Source: Amylostereum areolatum
Lineage: Eukaryota > Basidiomycota > Agaricomycetes > Russulales > Stereaceae
Assembly (NCBI GenBank): GCA_012932865.1
Contig: SAXG01000006.1
Span: 744,001-808,000 of the forward strand
DNA: 64,000 bases
Direction of reading: 5' to 3'
Below the pieces are notes generated by a model. That model had not been told where the DNA came from, did no database searches, and saw only the letters and a list, made by a program, of their open reading frames with translations. The first letter of the stretch is position 1; the number at the start of each line of letters is the position of its first letter. Below are positions 22,807-33,516 of this stretch, piece by piece. The position numbers and the translations under genes are program-made.

Positions 22807-24447
22807 TTAATTCCCACCCTTGCCCTTGCCGTTGTTCTTGTCACCATTGCCAGCGTTGTTGTTCGAGGTGCTGGTGGCGGTCCCGGCGGCGGCTGTAGCG
22901 GTCCCAGCGGCATTGTTTCCGTTTCCTGAGGCGTTGCCCCCGCTGGTGGCCTTCCCGTCGGCGGTGACGGTAAACTAGGCAAGATGAAAAGTTTATTTCA
23001 AGAGCACGATAACCCAGATAAAGGGCACTCACGTAGACCATGTCATCGAGCGAACCGTGCTGCGCGATGGCAACAAGGACGGGCTGGTGGTTCATCGCGG
23101 CATTGATCGAGGCCAGACGGTACACGCCCTCGGGAAGGCCCTTGCTGACGTCCACGGAGAGGACCCCACCCTGCGCGGGGGTGTTGACACCCTTGAAGAA
23201 CGCGAACTTGCTCGGGTCCGTCAACGTGGTTTGATCGATGGCATCCAACTGCTCGACCACGAAATGCGTGTGCCCGATGATGTCGCCAGCGTTGTTCACC
23301 TGCTGGGGCGCGGCGTAGTAGTTGCTGTCAGCGTTGACGAAGTTGCCCGTCTCGATGTGGTTGATCGCCATCTGGATCGTGAAGGACGTGTTCGCCTTCA
23401 TCGTTGCCATGTTGCGCGGGTTCACGAACTTGGATGAGGGCATGTTCGATGTGCTCGCGATTACGCCCATCGGGGCAGGGTTACATGAGCCCGCCTTGAC
23501 TTGCTGGCCGTTGGTGATCGGTTTTCCGGGCACAGTTTTACAGAAGTTGATGAAGTTGTTGGAGGACGTCAACGAGGCGACCTGGCCTGCAGTGGGTACT
23601 TGCTGGCCATCCTTCTCAAAGCCCGTGGCGATCACAGAAGAGTCAAGCGCTGAAGGTTGGACATGAGTATATAGAATCGACAGTTGGACTAATAAATGTA
23701 CATACTGAGAGAGGTTTGGGACTGGTCACCGCTGTTGCTGCTACCCGAAGAACCAGTGTTGTTACCGGACGAGTTGCCGTTATTGTTACCAGAGGAGCCG
23801 CCGCCGTTGTTGTTGCCTGTGGCGCCGCCATTGCTCGCGTTGTTGTCCCCAGACGTGGAGGTGGAGGAAGCGGCCTATCAAGAAGGGTCAGTGACCTTGT
23901 TCCACAGAAGGACGAAGGGAACATACTGCAGAGGAAGCAGCAGAGGAAGGGGTGGAGCTTGAAGAGCTCGCATTTCCGCTACCAGCGCTGGTCGCGCCAG
24001 TCGCCGCGATGCGAGCATCCCTGTCGGAGCCGGTGGTGCAAGTTATGGAGGTACCGGCGCTGTTAACGAGCGGAAGCGCCGCACATCTGAAGATTGAACA
24101 CAGATCAGTCCACGCTCCACAAAAGAGCAAGGATCGACGGACATAGTGGAGGGAGCACAAGCTTGGACCGCGAATTTGCCACTAACGCACTGGGCGAACT
24201 TGTTGTCCACGCAGGCGTTCTCGCCGGCGGTGCAGGGAGAGTTGGCGGTCAACGTCGCGAACTTGTTGCTATAAGTGACGATAAGAAACCGCATGTAAGC
24301 CCGAGGGACACATGACGTACTTGAGAGCGATGGCATCCTGGCCATTCTGGAGGAGGAAGGGTTGGTTGGCACGCGAGAAGCGGAGGCGGGAAGGAGCCGC
24401 CGATGCGGAAAGGGCGAGGGCTATCGATACAAGTACGGCGAGCTGCA
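22807..24447 (-). CDS. Secreted Ser/Asn/Gly-rich protein of the basidiomycete 'ribosomal protein s17-like' family
   Basis: The start codon at 24447 begins a signal peptide (MQLAVLVSIALALSASA). A short Cys-containing module follows (SPCTAGENACVDNKFAQCVS then CAALPLVNSAGTSITC), resembling a CBM19-type chitin-binding module. Then comes a long Ser/Asn/Gly linker with SGNNNGNSSGNN-type repeats (~23700-23990), and a conserved domain of about 210 residues including NNFINFCKTVPGKPITNGQQ, CNPAPMGVIAS, MPSSKF, TNYYAAPQQVN-like and AQHGSLDDMVYFTV. A final Gly/Asn-rich tail ends GDKNNGKGKGGN. One intron is clear at 22975-23032; others lie near 23640-23700, 23870-23930, 24090-24150 and 24260-24320. Database copies are often misnamed 'ribosomal protein s17'; there is no ribosomal similarity. 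The function is unknown; a wall or extracellular location is inferred. Confidence 0.8.
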
Positions 24448-24595
24448 TTGCTGAGACAAAAGATGGCGTGAGAGGTGTCGGAGATCGTCAGAAAAAGCGA
24501 GTGTGTCGGCGCAAGCGTCGATGAGATCGTTGAAAGAGTGGGGGACACCTGGTCTTGAAGGAGAGGAAGAGCTATGCAGCGATGCCGGACCTGAA

Positions 24596-24605
24596 ATATA
24601 TATAC
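24596..24605 (-). promoter_or_regulatory. Candidate TATA box of the secreted-protein gene
   Basis: TATATATA on the minus strand, about 150 bases upstream of the start codon at 24447, a spacing compatible with a ~100-nt 5' leader. Confidence 0.4.
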
Positions 24606-25651
24606 TCGGGGAGAATAAAGGAAAGGGGGACAGACAAAGCACAATGGGGTGTGTTGGAGCCATCGAGAACAATGGACGCAGGCCTTTTATTCTTCGAAGG
24701 AGGCGCCAATTTTAGCAGGTGAAAGGGGAACGAATCCAAGAATGTATGCGTCCATACGGGCCACCCGTGATACGAGGCAATCGCTGCTATGGCGATCGAG
24801 AGCATATCCAAGTTTCCGAGCATTTTGTGCGCATCTTTCGAGGACTGGGATGCATATGGACCGCCGCACCTTCCCTGATTCCGACAAAGCGAAAACCTTC
24901 CCAGATGGCGGATGCGCGTGCCTAGAAACCAACAGCTGACCGGTCCTTCGTTCTATCTTGGAACACATCATGAGAGCGGTCGGACAGTGGGCACAGAAAA
25001 GCAGCTTGAAGAGAGGGGAACGAGTGATGGAATAATGCCGGCTCGAGGGTAAGGAGAACGTGCCAGTGGACGATGCGGGCCAAAGGCCCCCAAACGGAAA
25101 CAGGACAAAGCCAAACAAGAACGTGTCTGTGACGTCACCTCAGCGTCGCCTTGCCGCCGGCGACTGAATTATGTAAGATAACCCTCCTCCGTCTGGCATT
25201 GTTCAACGGTACTAGTAACGCTCTTGGCTCATGCGGTCTCACGGTTCCCACAGGATTCTTAGAAACTCTGTATCTCGCATACCTTGGATATATATACGTT
25301 GTAACGCTCTCTCAACGTTTCCTTGATCTGTGCGACTGAGTCCGAGTCGACGCGACGAACCTCGACGTCGACGCTCGGCCATACGTAGTCCCTTCTAGCA
25401 ACCAGCGACGATCAATGCATTCCCCATCCGCCACCAACTAGCACATCCGACCTCCGCAAACATTTCGCGATTCCTCATTCCAGGCAGACCCAGGCGACGA
25501 CGATCCACCTGACTGGCTATGCGGGCCGACTGGACCGAGAGCTCGAAACTGGCTGGCACCAAGCACCCGAGCCGAGTACTACTTACTGCACATATCTCTC
25601 TCTTCAAGCTTCAAGTTTCGACACTGTCAGGCCTCGTCACCAACTTGCAAC
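24606..25651. other. Intergenic, nothing recognised
   Basis: About 1 kb without a supportable gene. Short frames on both strands lack domains or splice partners. A TATATATA run lies near 25288, with no gene I can attach to it. Confidence 0.4.
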
Positions 25652-26770
25652 ATGCCTACGATCATCGTCGACGCCGTACGCGCCCTCCACATCTTGCACC
25701 CGAGCGGTTCCTAACAGAAATTTACGTAGATCCTTTTCGATATGGATGGGTAGGTGTTCACCATGATCCTCCCTGAATTCCCTGTTTCCATCAGCCATCC
25801 GTCTAACCAACCAACCCAGAACATTGATAGATTCCACACCCGGCGTCACCGTCGCATGGGACGCGTTTGGACGCACGTACGGGTTTTCCGGCGCTGAAGC
25901 CGCACATGCCGCGCCACGGCCGCCGACTCGCGGATACCCTGGGTGAATGGTGTAAAATTAGCGGTCCAAAAACTTCTGGTGAGTCACCCTAGTAAACCCA
26001 TGGCATCGTATGCAGCACGGCTGATGGACTGTCCGTGCCTGTGCAGGACGAGATCGTTCGTTTCGAGGAAGAGGTCATCAAGGGGGGACCCATCGTGCTG
26101 CCTGGTGTCCTTGAACTCCTAGATAGTGTTGGTCACACTCAGGCGAATGACGGAAGGCGGCGAACGCTGATTTCTGACCTTAGATCAACTCTGGAAGCAG
26201 CGAGTCGAACCCTGGCTGGACAATCGTTACCTCTGGTAGGTTCACGAATAACCCTTGGCTATCTAGTCCCGGATTTAATACATACATCCCAGCTACGAAT
26301 GTCTACACCCCTCAAGCACTCTCGCGCTTGTCGACTACCCATCCCTTCAACTGGTTATGTTACCTCTGACGACGTAGAACGCGGAAAGCCATATCCTGAC
26401 CCTTATCTTGCTGGTGCGAAGAAGATCGGCGTGGACCCGACCAAATGTACGTAGGATTTTCTTTAGCTCCCACTGCAGCGTTTTGAAAGCCGAGCGGACA
26501 GGCCTTGGTTATTGAAGATGCACCCTCCGGGTTGAAAGCCGGTCGCGCCGCTGGTTCTAAAGTCCTTGCTGTTTGCACGTCCCACACGCGCGACGGGATC
26601 GTGACCTCAGACGCAGACCCCGATTTTATCATCAAAGATTTGACTAGGTGAAACCCGTCTTGATGCTCTCGCTGATCATTTCAACTTCTCTAACATATGC
26701 TGCGTGCAGGCTGTCAGCGAGGTGGGAAGATGGGAAGTTGGTCCTAGATATTGACGACTCGTTGTGGTGA
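25652..26770 (+). pseudogene. HAD-family phosphatase (glycerol-3-phosphatase / 2-deoxyglucose-6-phosphatase type) with four one-base insertions
   Basis: The spliced reading matches fungal GPP/DOG-type HAD phosphatases. Motif I is ILFDMDGTLIDST, built over the first two introns (25676-25729, 25750-25819). The cap region contains DEIVRFEEEVIKGGPIVLPG, motif II lies near GWTIVTSATN, and motif III/IV contains DDVERGKPYPDPYLAGAKK and VIEDAPSGLKAGRAAG. The frame holds only if one extra base is skipped at each of four places: C at 25914-25915, A in the A5 run 25968-25972, T at 26346-26347 and C at 26503-26504. Otherwise every intron is well formed and the codons look conserved, to a TGA at 26768. 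Such enzymes dephosphorylate sugar or glycerol phosphates in the cytosol. It could be a very young pseudogene or an active gene with assembly errors. Confidence 0.75.
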
Positions 26771-27390
26771 TAAGAATACATCTGGCCTATTCCATAGATC
26801 CGAATCCGACACCCAATTCAATCAGTATCGATGAGAAGCCCGAAGGGTGCTTGTCGACACGCTAGGTCCCTCTTGTCCACTTGACCACTTATTGCCCAAT
26901 GCTGGCGTACCGCTCGAAAAATACACGGCTCTCGGCAGTTCCGTTATCAAGAACTCTGGTATCCACATGTTGCATTCGATATTCAACATCCCGTGGTCGA
27001 TCCTCGAGGTCCTCGACTCTGCAGTATGTCCCATATCCATCCAGGGGCGCGGTATCGTGACCTCAAAACTCTTTCTTCAACCCTTCCTTTTCACGTCCCT
27101 CGCCGGCCCTCACTGCTCGTCGGACCGTTCTGAAAACAAGCTTGAGGCTTCCCCACTCCTCCTGTCCTGTTCATCGTCAGGCGCACAACCTCTCCTCGGT
27201 TGTTTATTTTTGGTCTGAAGTCATGCAAGGGCTGTTGTGCTGAGTGTGCTCCTCTCAATACAGGACGCGCACATCACGCGGAGAGCCTCTGACCGTCCGG
27301 CGTCATCCCAAAAGTTCGAAGAGGACGTCTGGGATATAACTGGGCGCATATATGAGGCAGACGTGAATGAACGAGGCGATACAGCATATC
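26771..27390. other. Intergenic with a short unrecognised open frame
   Basis: An open frame of 123 codons (26847-27218, plus) has no recognisable domain, and I do not call it a gene. CATATATGA lies near 27347-27355, about 40 bases before the esterase pseudogene, where a TATA box would be expected. Confidence 0.35.
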
Positions 27391-28723
27391 ATGACTCGTC
27401 TCCGATTTCTCCTGGTCTCTACTTTGCTTTTCACCCTTTCAGTATCCTCGACTATCCTCAAATACCGCCAGGGTAACAATGATGGGATTCACCTCGCCGT
27501 GGGCCCAAACTGTGGCCAGCTTGGCGGGAACTTCACGGATGTGAACGCGGGTATCGATCTGTCCACGGTCAAGACAATCGTCTCCTTTGGGGTAAGGCTT
27601 GCCGTCACTACTCCTCTTCGCTATCTATGTGTACTCATCTGAAGGTGGCATGCAGGACTCGTAAACCGACGGAGGCATACGCAACGGCTCTAAGCTTCTT
27701 CCGCCGGTCTTGATTCCTCCAGACCCGGAGGCAGGAGGAAGGATCACGAATGGACCCGTGTGGATCGAGAACATAGCGAACGATATCGGAGCGAGGCTCA
27801 TGGACTATGCGGTACCCATTTAACCTTTTATTTCAGCGATGTACTTCTCAGATGCTGACGCGATGGTTTCTAGTTCTCGGGGGCTGTGGTCAACGTTTCG
27901 TTGTGGCCGAGCGCCGCGGCGGAAGGGCAGACCGATTTTATTCATGAAAGTAGGTTTGAGAGATGCTCCAGGATTTCGGTCGAGGTAACAAGGTTGAATA
28001 TAGCTGCGACGTTCCTCAATCAGTCGAACCTGCTCGATCCAGACACGACACTCTACACTGTTTTCTTTGGAATCAAGTCCGTCCCTCATGTCCACCGGCT
28101 CCATTGCGTCCTGACATACTTGTTTTCGCAGTGACTTTGGACATTCTAAGAGTTTGTGTGTTCCACGCTCTTGACGGATCCGGCCTCACACATGTTTTCT
28201 TGCTTAGTCGATGGGGACCACCTCCCTGAGGCGGCGGCGGACCTCCTCAACCAAATCGCCATACTCGCCTCTCCGCCTACGAACGCGCGGTCCTTCCTCG
28301 TCACCGACGTCTACGGCACGGGCACACACGCACTAGACGGAGAAGCGTGGAAGCAGCAGATCTTCGCGGGGCTCGGAGCCATGCACTTCGAGGCGCCGTT
28401 CTTAAAGGTCGCGTACGGAGACTTTTCGACGATCTGGGACGCGGTACTGGGGACGACTCCTGGGTTCGAGGCGTTTGGGTACACGAGCGACGGGTCGTGT
28501 TTACCGGAGGGGGCGACGACGACAGACGACGCGTGCGCGGATCCGGAGCACACATTTTATTGGATAAGTGGGTGAGTGCCTTGTGTTTTGCGCTGAAGGC
28601 GAAGGGCAGTGAAAATGAACGGAAAACTGATTGGATTTGCGGGGCAGGCATCCGTCGAAGGAAACGCACAGGATAATGGCGGATTATGTGGAAGAGGTTT
28701 TGGCGACCTGTATTGCACCTTGA
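27391..28723 (+). pseudogene. Secreted GDSL/SGNH esterase (CE16-like), nonsense codon beside the catalytic serine
   Basis: It is a close relative of the gene at 29006-30338 with the same exon pattern. A signal peptide (MTRLRFLLVSTLLFTLSVSS) is followed by NDGIHLAVGPNCGQLGGNFT and the block I lead KTIVSFG. After the first intron the exon reads GAC TCG TAA, so the conserved GDSY becomes GDS-stop (TAC to TAA, ~27664). Beyond it the gene still splices and reads well: NGPVWIENIANDIGARLMDY, TLYTVFFGIN, LPEAAADLLNQI, DPEHTFYWISG, and the final exon GHPSKETHRIMADY with the catalytic His region, to TGA 28721-28723. The single obvious lesion suggests recent loss. If expressed it would give only a secreted peptide of ~75 residues. 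Confidence 0.85.
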
Positions 28724-29005
28724 AAAGATATTCAGTTCGCTCAGCTTTCACTAAACAAGGGAAGGGACGCCTCCGAATGCAATGCATGCTCAGTCTATGT
28801 AAGTATTAATATGCAATGTATGCATGACTGCGACGGTAGGGATGCACACTGCCTGAGATTTAGATGGGAAGGGCTGGTAAAAGGTATATTTGGTGAGAAT
28901 GACCTATGAGTTCGTGCCGGCGTACTCAGTGCTATTATTTCGGGTATTTTGGAAGTTTTGAGACAACGATGCCCTCATTGTGAAGACAGCCTCCCTACTC
29001 TCCCG
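28724..29005. other. Spacer between tail-to-tail esterase copies
   Basis: A 282-bp gap between the stops of the two inverted esterase copies. It holds both 3' ends; no other feature is seen. Confidence 0.4.
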
Positions 29006-30338
29006 TCACGGTGCAGCACAAGTTGCCAGAACCTCCTTGACATAGTCCGCCATAATCCTATGCGTCTCCTTCGACGGATGCCTGCCGAAACTCGCCATCA
29101 GCCTTCCCCGTCACGCACAAACATCAAGAAAGAAAAAACCCCACCCGCTCAACCAATAAAATGTATGCTCCGGATCCGCGCACGCCTGCTCCGTCGTCGT
29201 CACCCCTGTGGCCAAACACGACCCAGAGCTCGTATACCCGAACGCCGCGAGCCCTGGGCTGGTCCCCCGCACCGCGTCCCAGATCGTCGAAAAGTCCGCG
29301 TACGCGACATTCAGAGAGGGCGCCTCGGTATGCATCGTCCCAAGCCCTGCGAATATCTGCTGCTTCCACGCTTCACCGCGGGCTGCGTGATTTCCCCGGC
29401 CGTAGATGTCCGCAACCAGGAAGGAACGAGCGTTGGTAGGGGGAGAGGCGAGCAGGGAGATTTGCTTGAGGAGATCAGCGGCGGCCTCAGGGAGGTGGTT
29501 GCCATCGGCTGAGAGCAGTGGGAGGTGCGTCAGAAACGACGACGGGATGCGGGACAATTGAAAGGCTCACTCTTCGTATGTCCAAAATCACTGCAAAGGC
29601 ACATAGGTCAGAAGGTGAAGGGCAAAGTTGAAAGGTGAGCAAACACGCCGCGTACTTGATGCCGAAGAAAACGGTGTAGAGCGTCGTGGCCGGGTCGAGC
29701 TTGTTCGACTGATTAAGGAAAGTGGCAGCTGAATACAATCAGTATCGTCACCCTGTTCACAAACCCAACAAGCCAAAACTTGCAACTTACCTTGCTGGAT
29801 GAAATCGACCTTCCCTGCCGCGCTAGGCCACAGCGAGACATTGACCACGCCCCCCGACACCTAGATCGCCGCGCGTCAGTGTCTTCTGTCGTTCACGCTG
29901 GAAAGAAGAAGAAGGGTACCGCGTAGTCCATGAAATTCGCTCCCATATCGTTCGCAATGTTCTCGATCCATACAGGTCCGTTCGTCCCACGTCCGCCAGC
30001 GAGCGGGTTCGGGGGACTTATCACTGGAGGGCGGAGCTTGGACCCGTTGCGTATACCTCCGTCGGTGTAGGAGTCCTGCGTGCGTCGTCGCGCGGTGAGC
30101 CTGAGCGCGATAAATACTCAACGAAAGGGCGCTGCCTCACCCCGAAGGAGACGATCGTCTTGATCGTGGACATATCGATTCCCGCGTTCACGTCCGTGAA
30201 GTTTCCGCCGAGGCGGCCGCACTTGGGGCTAACAGCGAGGTGAATCCCATTGTTATCGTCCTGACGATGTTGTAGAGCGATCGCTGACGCTGAAACGGCG
30301 ACCAGCGCTACAGAGAGAAGAGAAAAGAGGCGAGTCAT
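29006..30338 (-). CDS. Secreted GDSL/SGNH esterase (CE16-like acetylesterase), intact copy
   Basis: The start at 30338 opens a signal peptide (MTRLFSLLSVALVAVSASA). Then come GIHLAVSPKCGRLGGNFTDV, block I KTIVSFG/DSYTDGG (nucleophile Ser, split by the first intron), NGPVWIENIANDMGANFMDY, the Gly block VSGGVVNVSLW, Asn block candidates in TLYTVFFGIN-DFGHT, and the C-terminal GHPSKETHRIMADY, which should supply the catalytic His. The product is about 350 residues in eight exons with ~50-80 nt introns, and no lesion is visible. Family members are extracellular esterases; CE16 enzymes remove acetyl groups from hemicellulose oligosaccharides. The substrate here is inferred from family only. It is inverted relative to its dead copy at 27391-28723. 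Confidence 0.85.
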
Positions 30339-30384
30339 GGTAAGCTCAGTGTCCGGACGTCCATCTCATGCATGTGTTCATCTC

Positions 30385-30392
30385 ATATATAA
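30385..30392 (-). promoter_or_regulatory. Candidate TATA box of the intact esterase
   Basis: TTATATAT on the minus strand, about 47 bases upstream of the start codon at 30338, a normal position for a fungal core promoter with a short leader. Confidence 0.45.
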
Positions 30393-32189
30393 GACGTCCT
30401 CCTCGAATCCTCGGGTGCTCGGGTCCCTGAGGTGCCAGTGGCCAGGGGTCCTCCACATGATGAGTGCGTCAGTTGCGCTTGCCAAGAAGAGCCAGGCCAG
30501 TGGAGGCCACGCCCTATACACGACGATATGTAAAGGATCGAGGAGGGGTTTGTCTGGTTGGGTATGCGACGGTAACCAGGAGAAAAGGCCTTAATGCTCG
30601 TTCGTCAGAGCAGGTCAGGGCAGTCCGACCGACACGCAGGGTTCCAAAAATGGGTGTGAGACAAGGTGTCGGAGGTCACGACACCGCGATCGCGTTCAAT
30701 GAAGCCGCGTGTCAGTCCACGACCAATCCCAGACCAATCCACGACTCGGACATCCACGCGTCTTACACTTACGCATGGCGGACTCGAAGCTCTCTGATAC
30801 CGATGGGCCCGAGACTAATAACTTACCCGGAAACACCGATTATTTCTGCATCATAGTACGTACTTAGGCGATTTCCCGTAAATATTTAAAGACCTCGAGA
30901 CAAGTTGGTGACGCGTCCAACAATTTTGTCATTGAGTTTTCTATCAAGTTAAGGAGAGAACAGCAAGCTAAAGCACAGACGGAAAGGGCATTCGATGAGG
31001 GCAACAGTCTAATTATATACAAATCACTGAGAGACATCATATGAGCTAAGTACATGCATGCAACAGACGACGAAAGCGGCAGAAATGTAACTCGAGACGA
31101 AACCAGGACGAACCCGGCAGAGGGGAGCCAAAAATTATGCACGCGAGGTGCACGAAGCAACCATATCGCGGCGGAGCGAACGCGGTCGCTGGAAAGCGGG
31201 GCGAGGGGAATGTAGAGGGGCCTAGCCAGGGTCGAACTGTATGTTGAACTCTCGTCACCCGCCGCCGTGAGGCAGCGGGGCGTGGGCATTCAAGACAGCT
31301 GCCCTGACTCGAGCCGTCGTCGATGCAGAGCAGTGACGCGACGGACCGCTGGGCGGCAACGCCCTCTGTGCAAGCACGGTTGGACGCCGCCACCAAACAC
31401 CGAAAGGTGTGGCGCAGGCGCGTCCCTATCTACTTGGGACGCGGCGCCAGGCTAATCTGGACACCCGCCCCGGGGCGGTGTGATGCACGACGAGGAATGA
31501 GGAAAAGATATCCGCCACATGGCTGAGGGCCGCTGTGTTGGACTGCGAGGATGGCCGTGGCACGAGAGCCAGGTGAAGAGGCGGAAGGAGGAGGTCCACC
31601 GCGAGGCTGCGAAGCCTGTGAGCGGGATGAGGAGAGAATGAGCGACGCTGCGCGGTACATATACCCTCTAGCGGTGGCGGTGCGGCGGGATGCGTGACTG
31701 GATTCAAAGTTTCGTTGAGTGGGCGATCGAGGATTCAACAAACCGTCGCGTTCGACACCTGCGCCGCGTTCTCGACATGCATCCCACAACACAACCAAAG
31801 TTGCCCGCCGCTCGCTGCCTCGCCATCACCTGCCATCGACAGCACGAAGTTGCGTGAGGTCTGGGTGCGTTTCAGTTTCTCTAAGTGTTTGGTTTGTGCG
31901 CGATTGCTGTATGAGTGTGTCCCTCGACTTATGGCATCGACCAGATAAAGACCGACAAAGGCCGGGTTCTCCGGAAGTTCGATGGTTATGCCGTTATTGT
32001 CGTACTCTCGTGGGATCGGCAAAGGGAAGAGTAGAGCTCATTCCCCACAGCGCCCAGAAATCTGAAGCCAACAGTTCGATGGATCAGCACATATCCTTAG
32101 GTGTTAAAGAGGGAGACAAACGACAGCGTAACCCATAAGGGTGGCCCCAGCATCGCTCGCAACGCCTTCCACCGAAACAGACTCCAAAC
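30393..32189. other. Intergenic, nothing recognised
   Basis: Many overlapping short frames on both strands, none with a domain or consistent splicing. Bases 31100-31700 are GC-rich with frames open on both strands, which is typical of non-coding GC-rich DNA. Confidence 0.35.
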
Positions 32190-32359
32190 GGTCTTGACCG
32201 AGCCGGGGTCGATCCCAGCGTTGACGTTGGTGTAGGCGCCCCCCAGCTGTCCGCAGGTTGGACTGGCAGCGATGCGAACACCGTCGTTGTCCTTCGGACG
32301 CCGCGAGCGCAGAGGAAGGCGACGAAGGCCGCCGAGACGAGCGCGGGGAAACGTAGCAT
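32190..32359 (-). pseudogene. Fragment of a third GDSL esterase copy (first exon only)
   Basis: An ATG at 32359 starts a signal-peptide-like stretch (LRFPALVSAAFVAFLCARGV). After a one-base frame change the sequence reads KDNDGVRIAASPTCGQLGGA, then a segment ending NVNAGIDPGSVKTV. This aligns with exon 1 of the two esterases at 27.4-30.3 kb up to the catalytic GDS intron, where similarity stops. No downstream exons are found, so it is a truncated, frameshifted relic. Confidence 0.75.
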
Positions 32360-33516
32360 GGCGTTCGAGACGAGAAGGTAGCACTTGGCCTATAACGACG
32401 ACACAAATGGAATGACTCGGAGCGCGAGGGAACTGGCACCTGCTTCTGCTTCCTGTCAGTTGACTGATATCTGGCTGAAGTTGGAAGGCGCTGAGATGCG
32501 TTCTGCGTCCTGTACATTATTCCCAACAATATAAGAGGGAGAAGCCGAGGAAGTACATCACGATGTCGTACTCGAAGGCCTCTACATATCCGCGATACCA
32601 ATAAGCCCTGTACCAAGACCGTGAGCTGTGCAAATCACATTTATCAGTGCAGCGCACTTACAGTTACACACATCGGTTCTAACCTTTTTTGGGGAGTTTC
32701 GGTGAGTCGTGGATCACTATATGCTCGCCCATAACATCCGGAGACCGATCCACAACTCGGCGGACGACAACGAGCCTGGAAATGATAGCATTCATCGCTA
32801 CAAAGTGGCTGCACGCGACGAACGGATGTCGTTGCGACGTTTGAACGCGTTTGGCCCGATCCCCGAGACTAGGCAGAAAGTATGATGAATTAGAGTCAAA
32901 AGGCGTGATACGATGAGCATTCACGCCCAGGACGCGAAAAGAACGCACCCAATTTCACCTGTTCTGTTGACCTTCCATAGCGACGAAGACGACGGAGCAC
33001 GCTACCGGGTTTAAGCATGATGGTAGTTCGAAAGCCGGAAGGGCGACACTGAGCCACAGGGCACGTCGACGTGGACCGTGATCCCTAGCTAAACTGAAAG
33101 ACCACGTCAAGTTTGGGAAGCGGAGTACGTACTCTGCGCAAGACCCCCCCCCCCCCCCCCCCAGCATTGTCATATGACGGCTCAAGAACGTTCAGAAGGA
33201 CAGGGAGAGGCAGCTGATCCGACTCTTACGGTCATTTAATCGACTTTCTCTCTCGATGGAGGTGTCGGGATGGCCGGCGTGTTGAACGTCAAGAAGTATG
33301 ACATGAGCGGGGTCCGAGAGAGTCAGAATAACGGACGATCCATATAAAACCAATGCGACGAGGGGGGAGTGCAAGTAAAAGTACAACACGCCAAGGACGA
33401 AAGCAAGGAAAGGGACGGAGCGATGTGTTATGAGGAACGTGGGCGTGTACCAAACAGTACGGCGACGACGGATGCCACAACGGCGGTCCGCGGAGGCGAC
33501 AGAGGACGGCGACCTG
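32360..33516. other. Intergenic with a 19-base poly-C run
   Basis: No supportable gene. A run of 19 C at 33144-33162 is the longest homopolymer seen in the window. Frames on the minus strand (for example 32679-32948) are short and carry no domain. Confidence 0.4.

Noticed and set aside
26847..27218. Open frame of 123 codons between the phosphatase and the esterase
   Set aside because: No domain, no partner exon and no clear promoter; not supportable as a gene.
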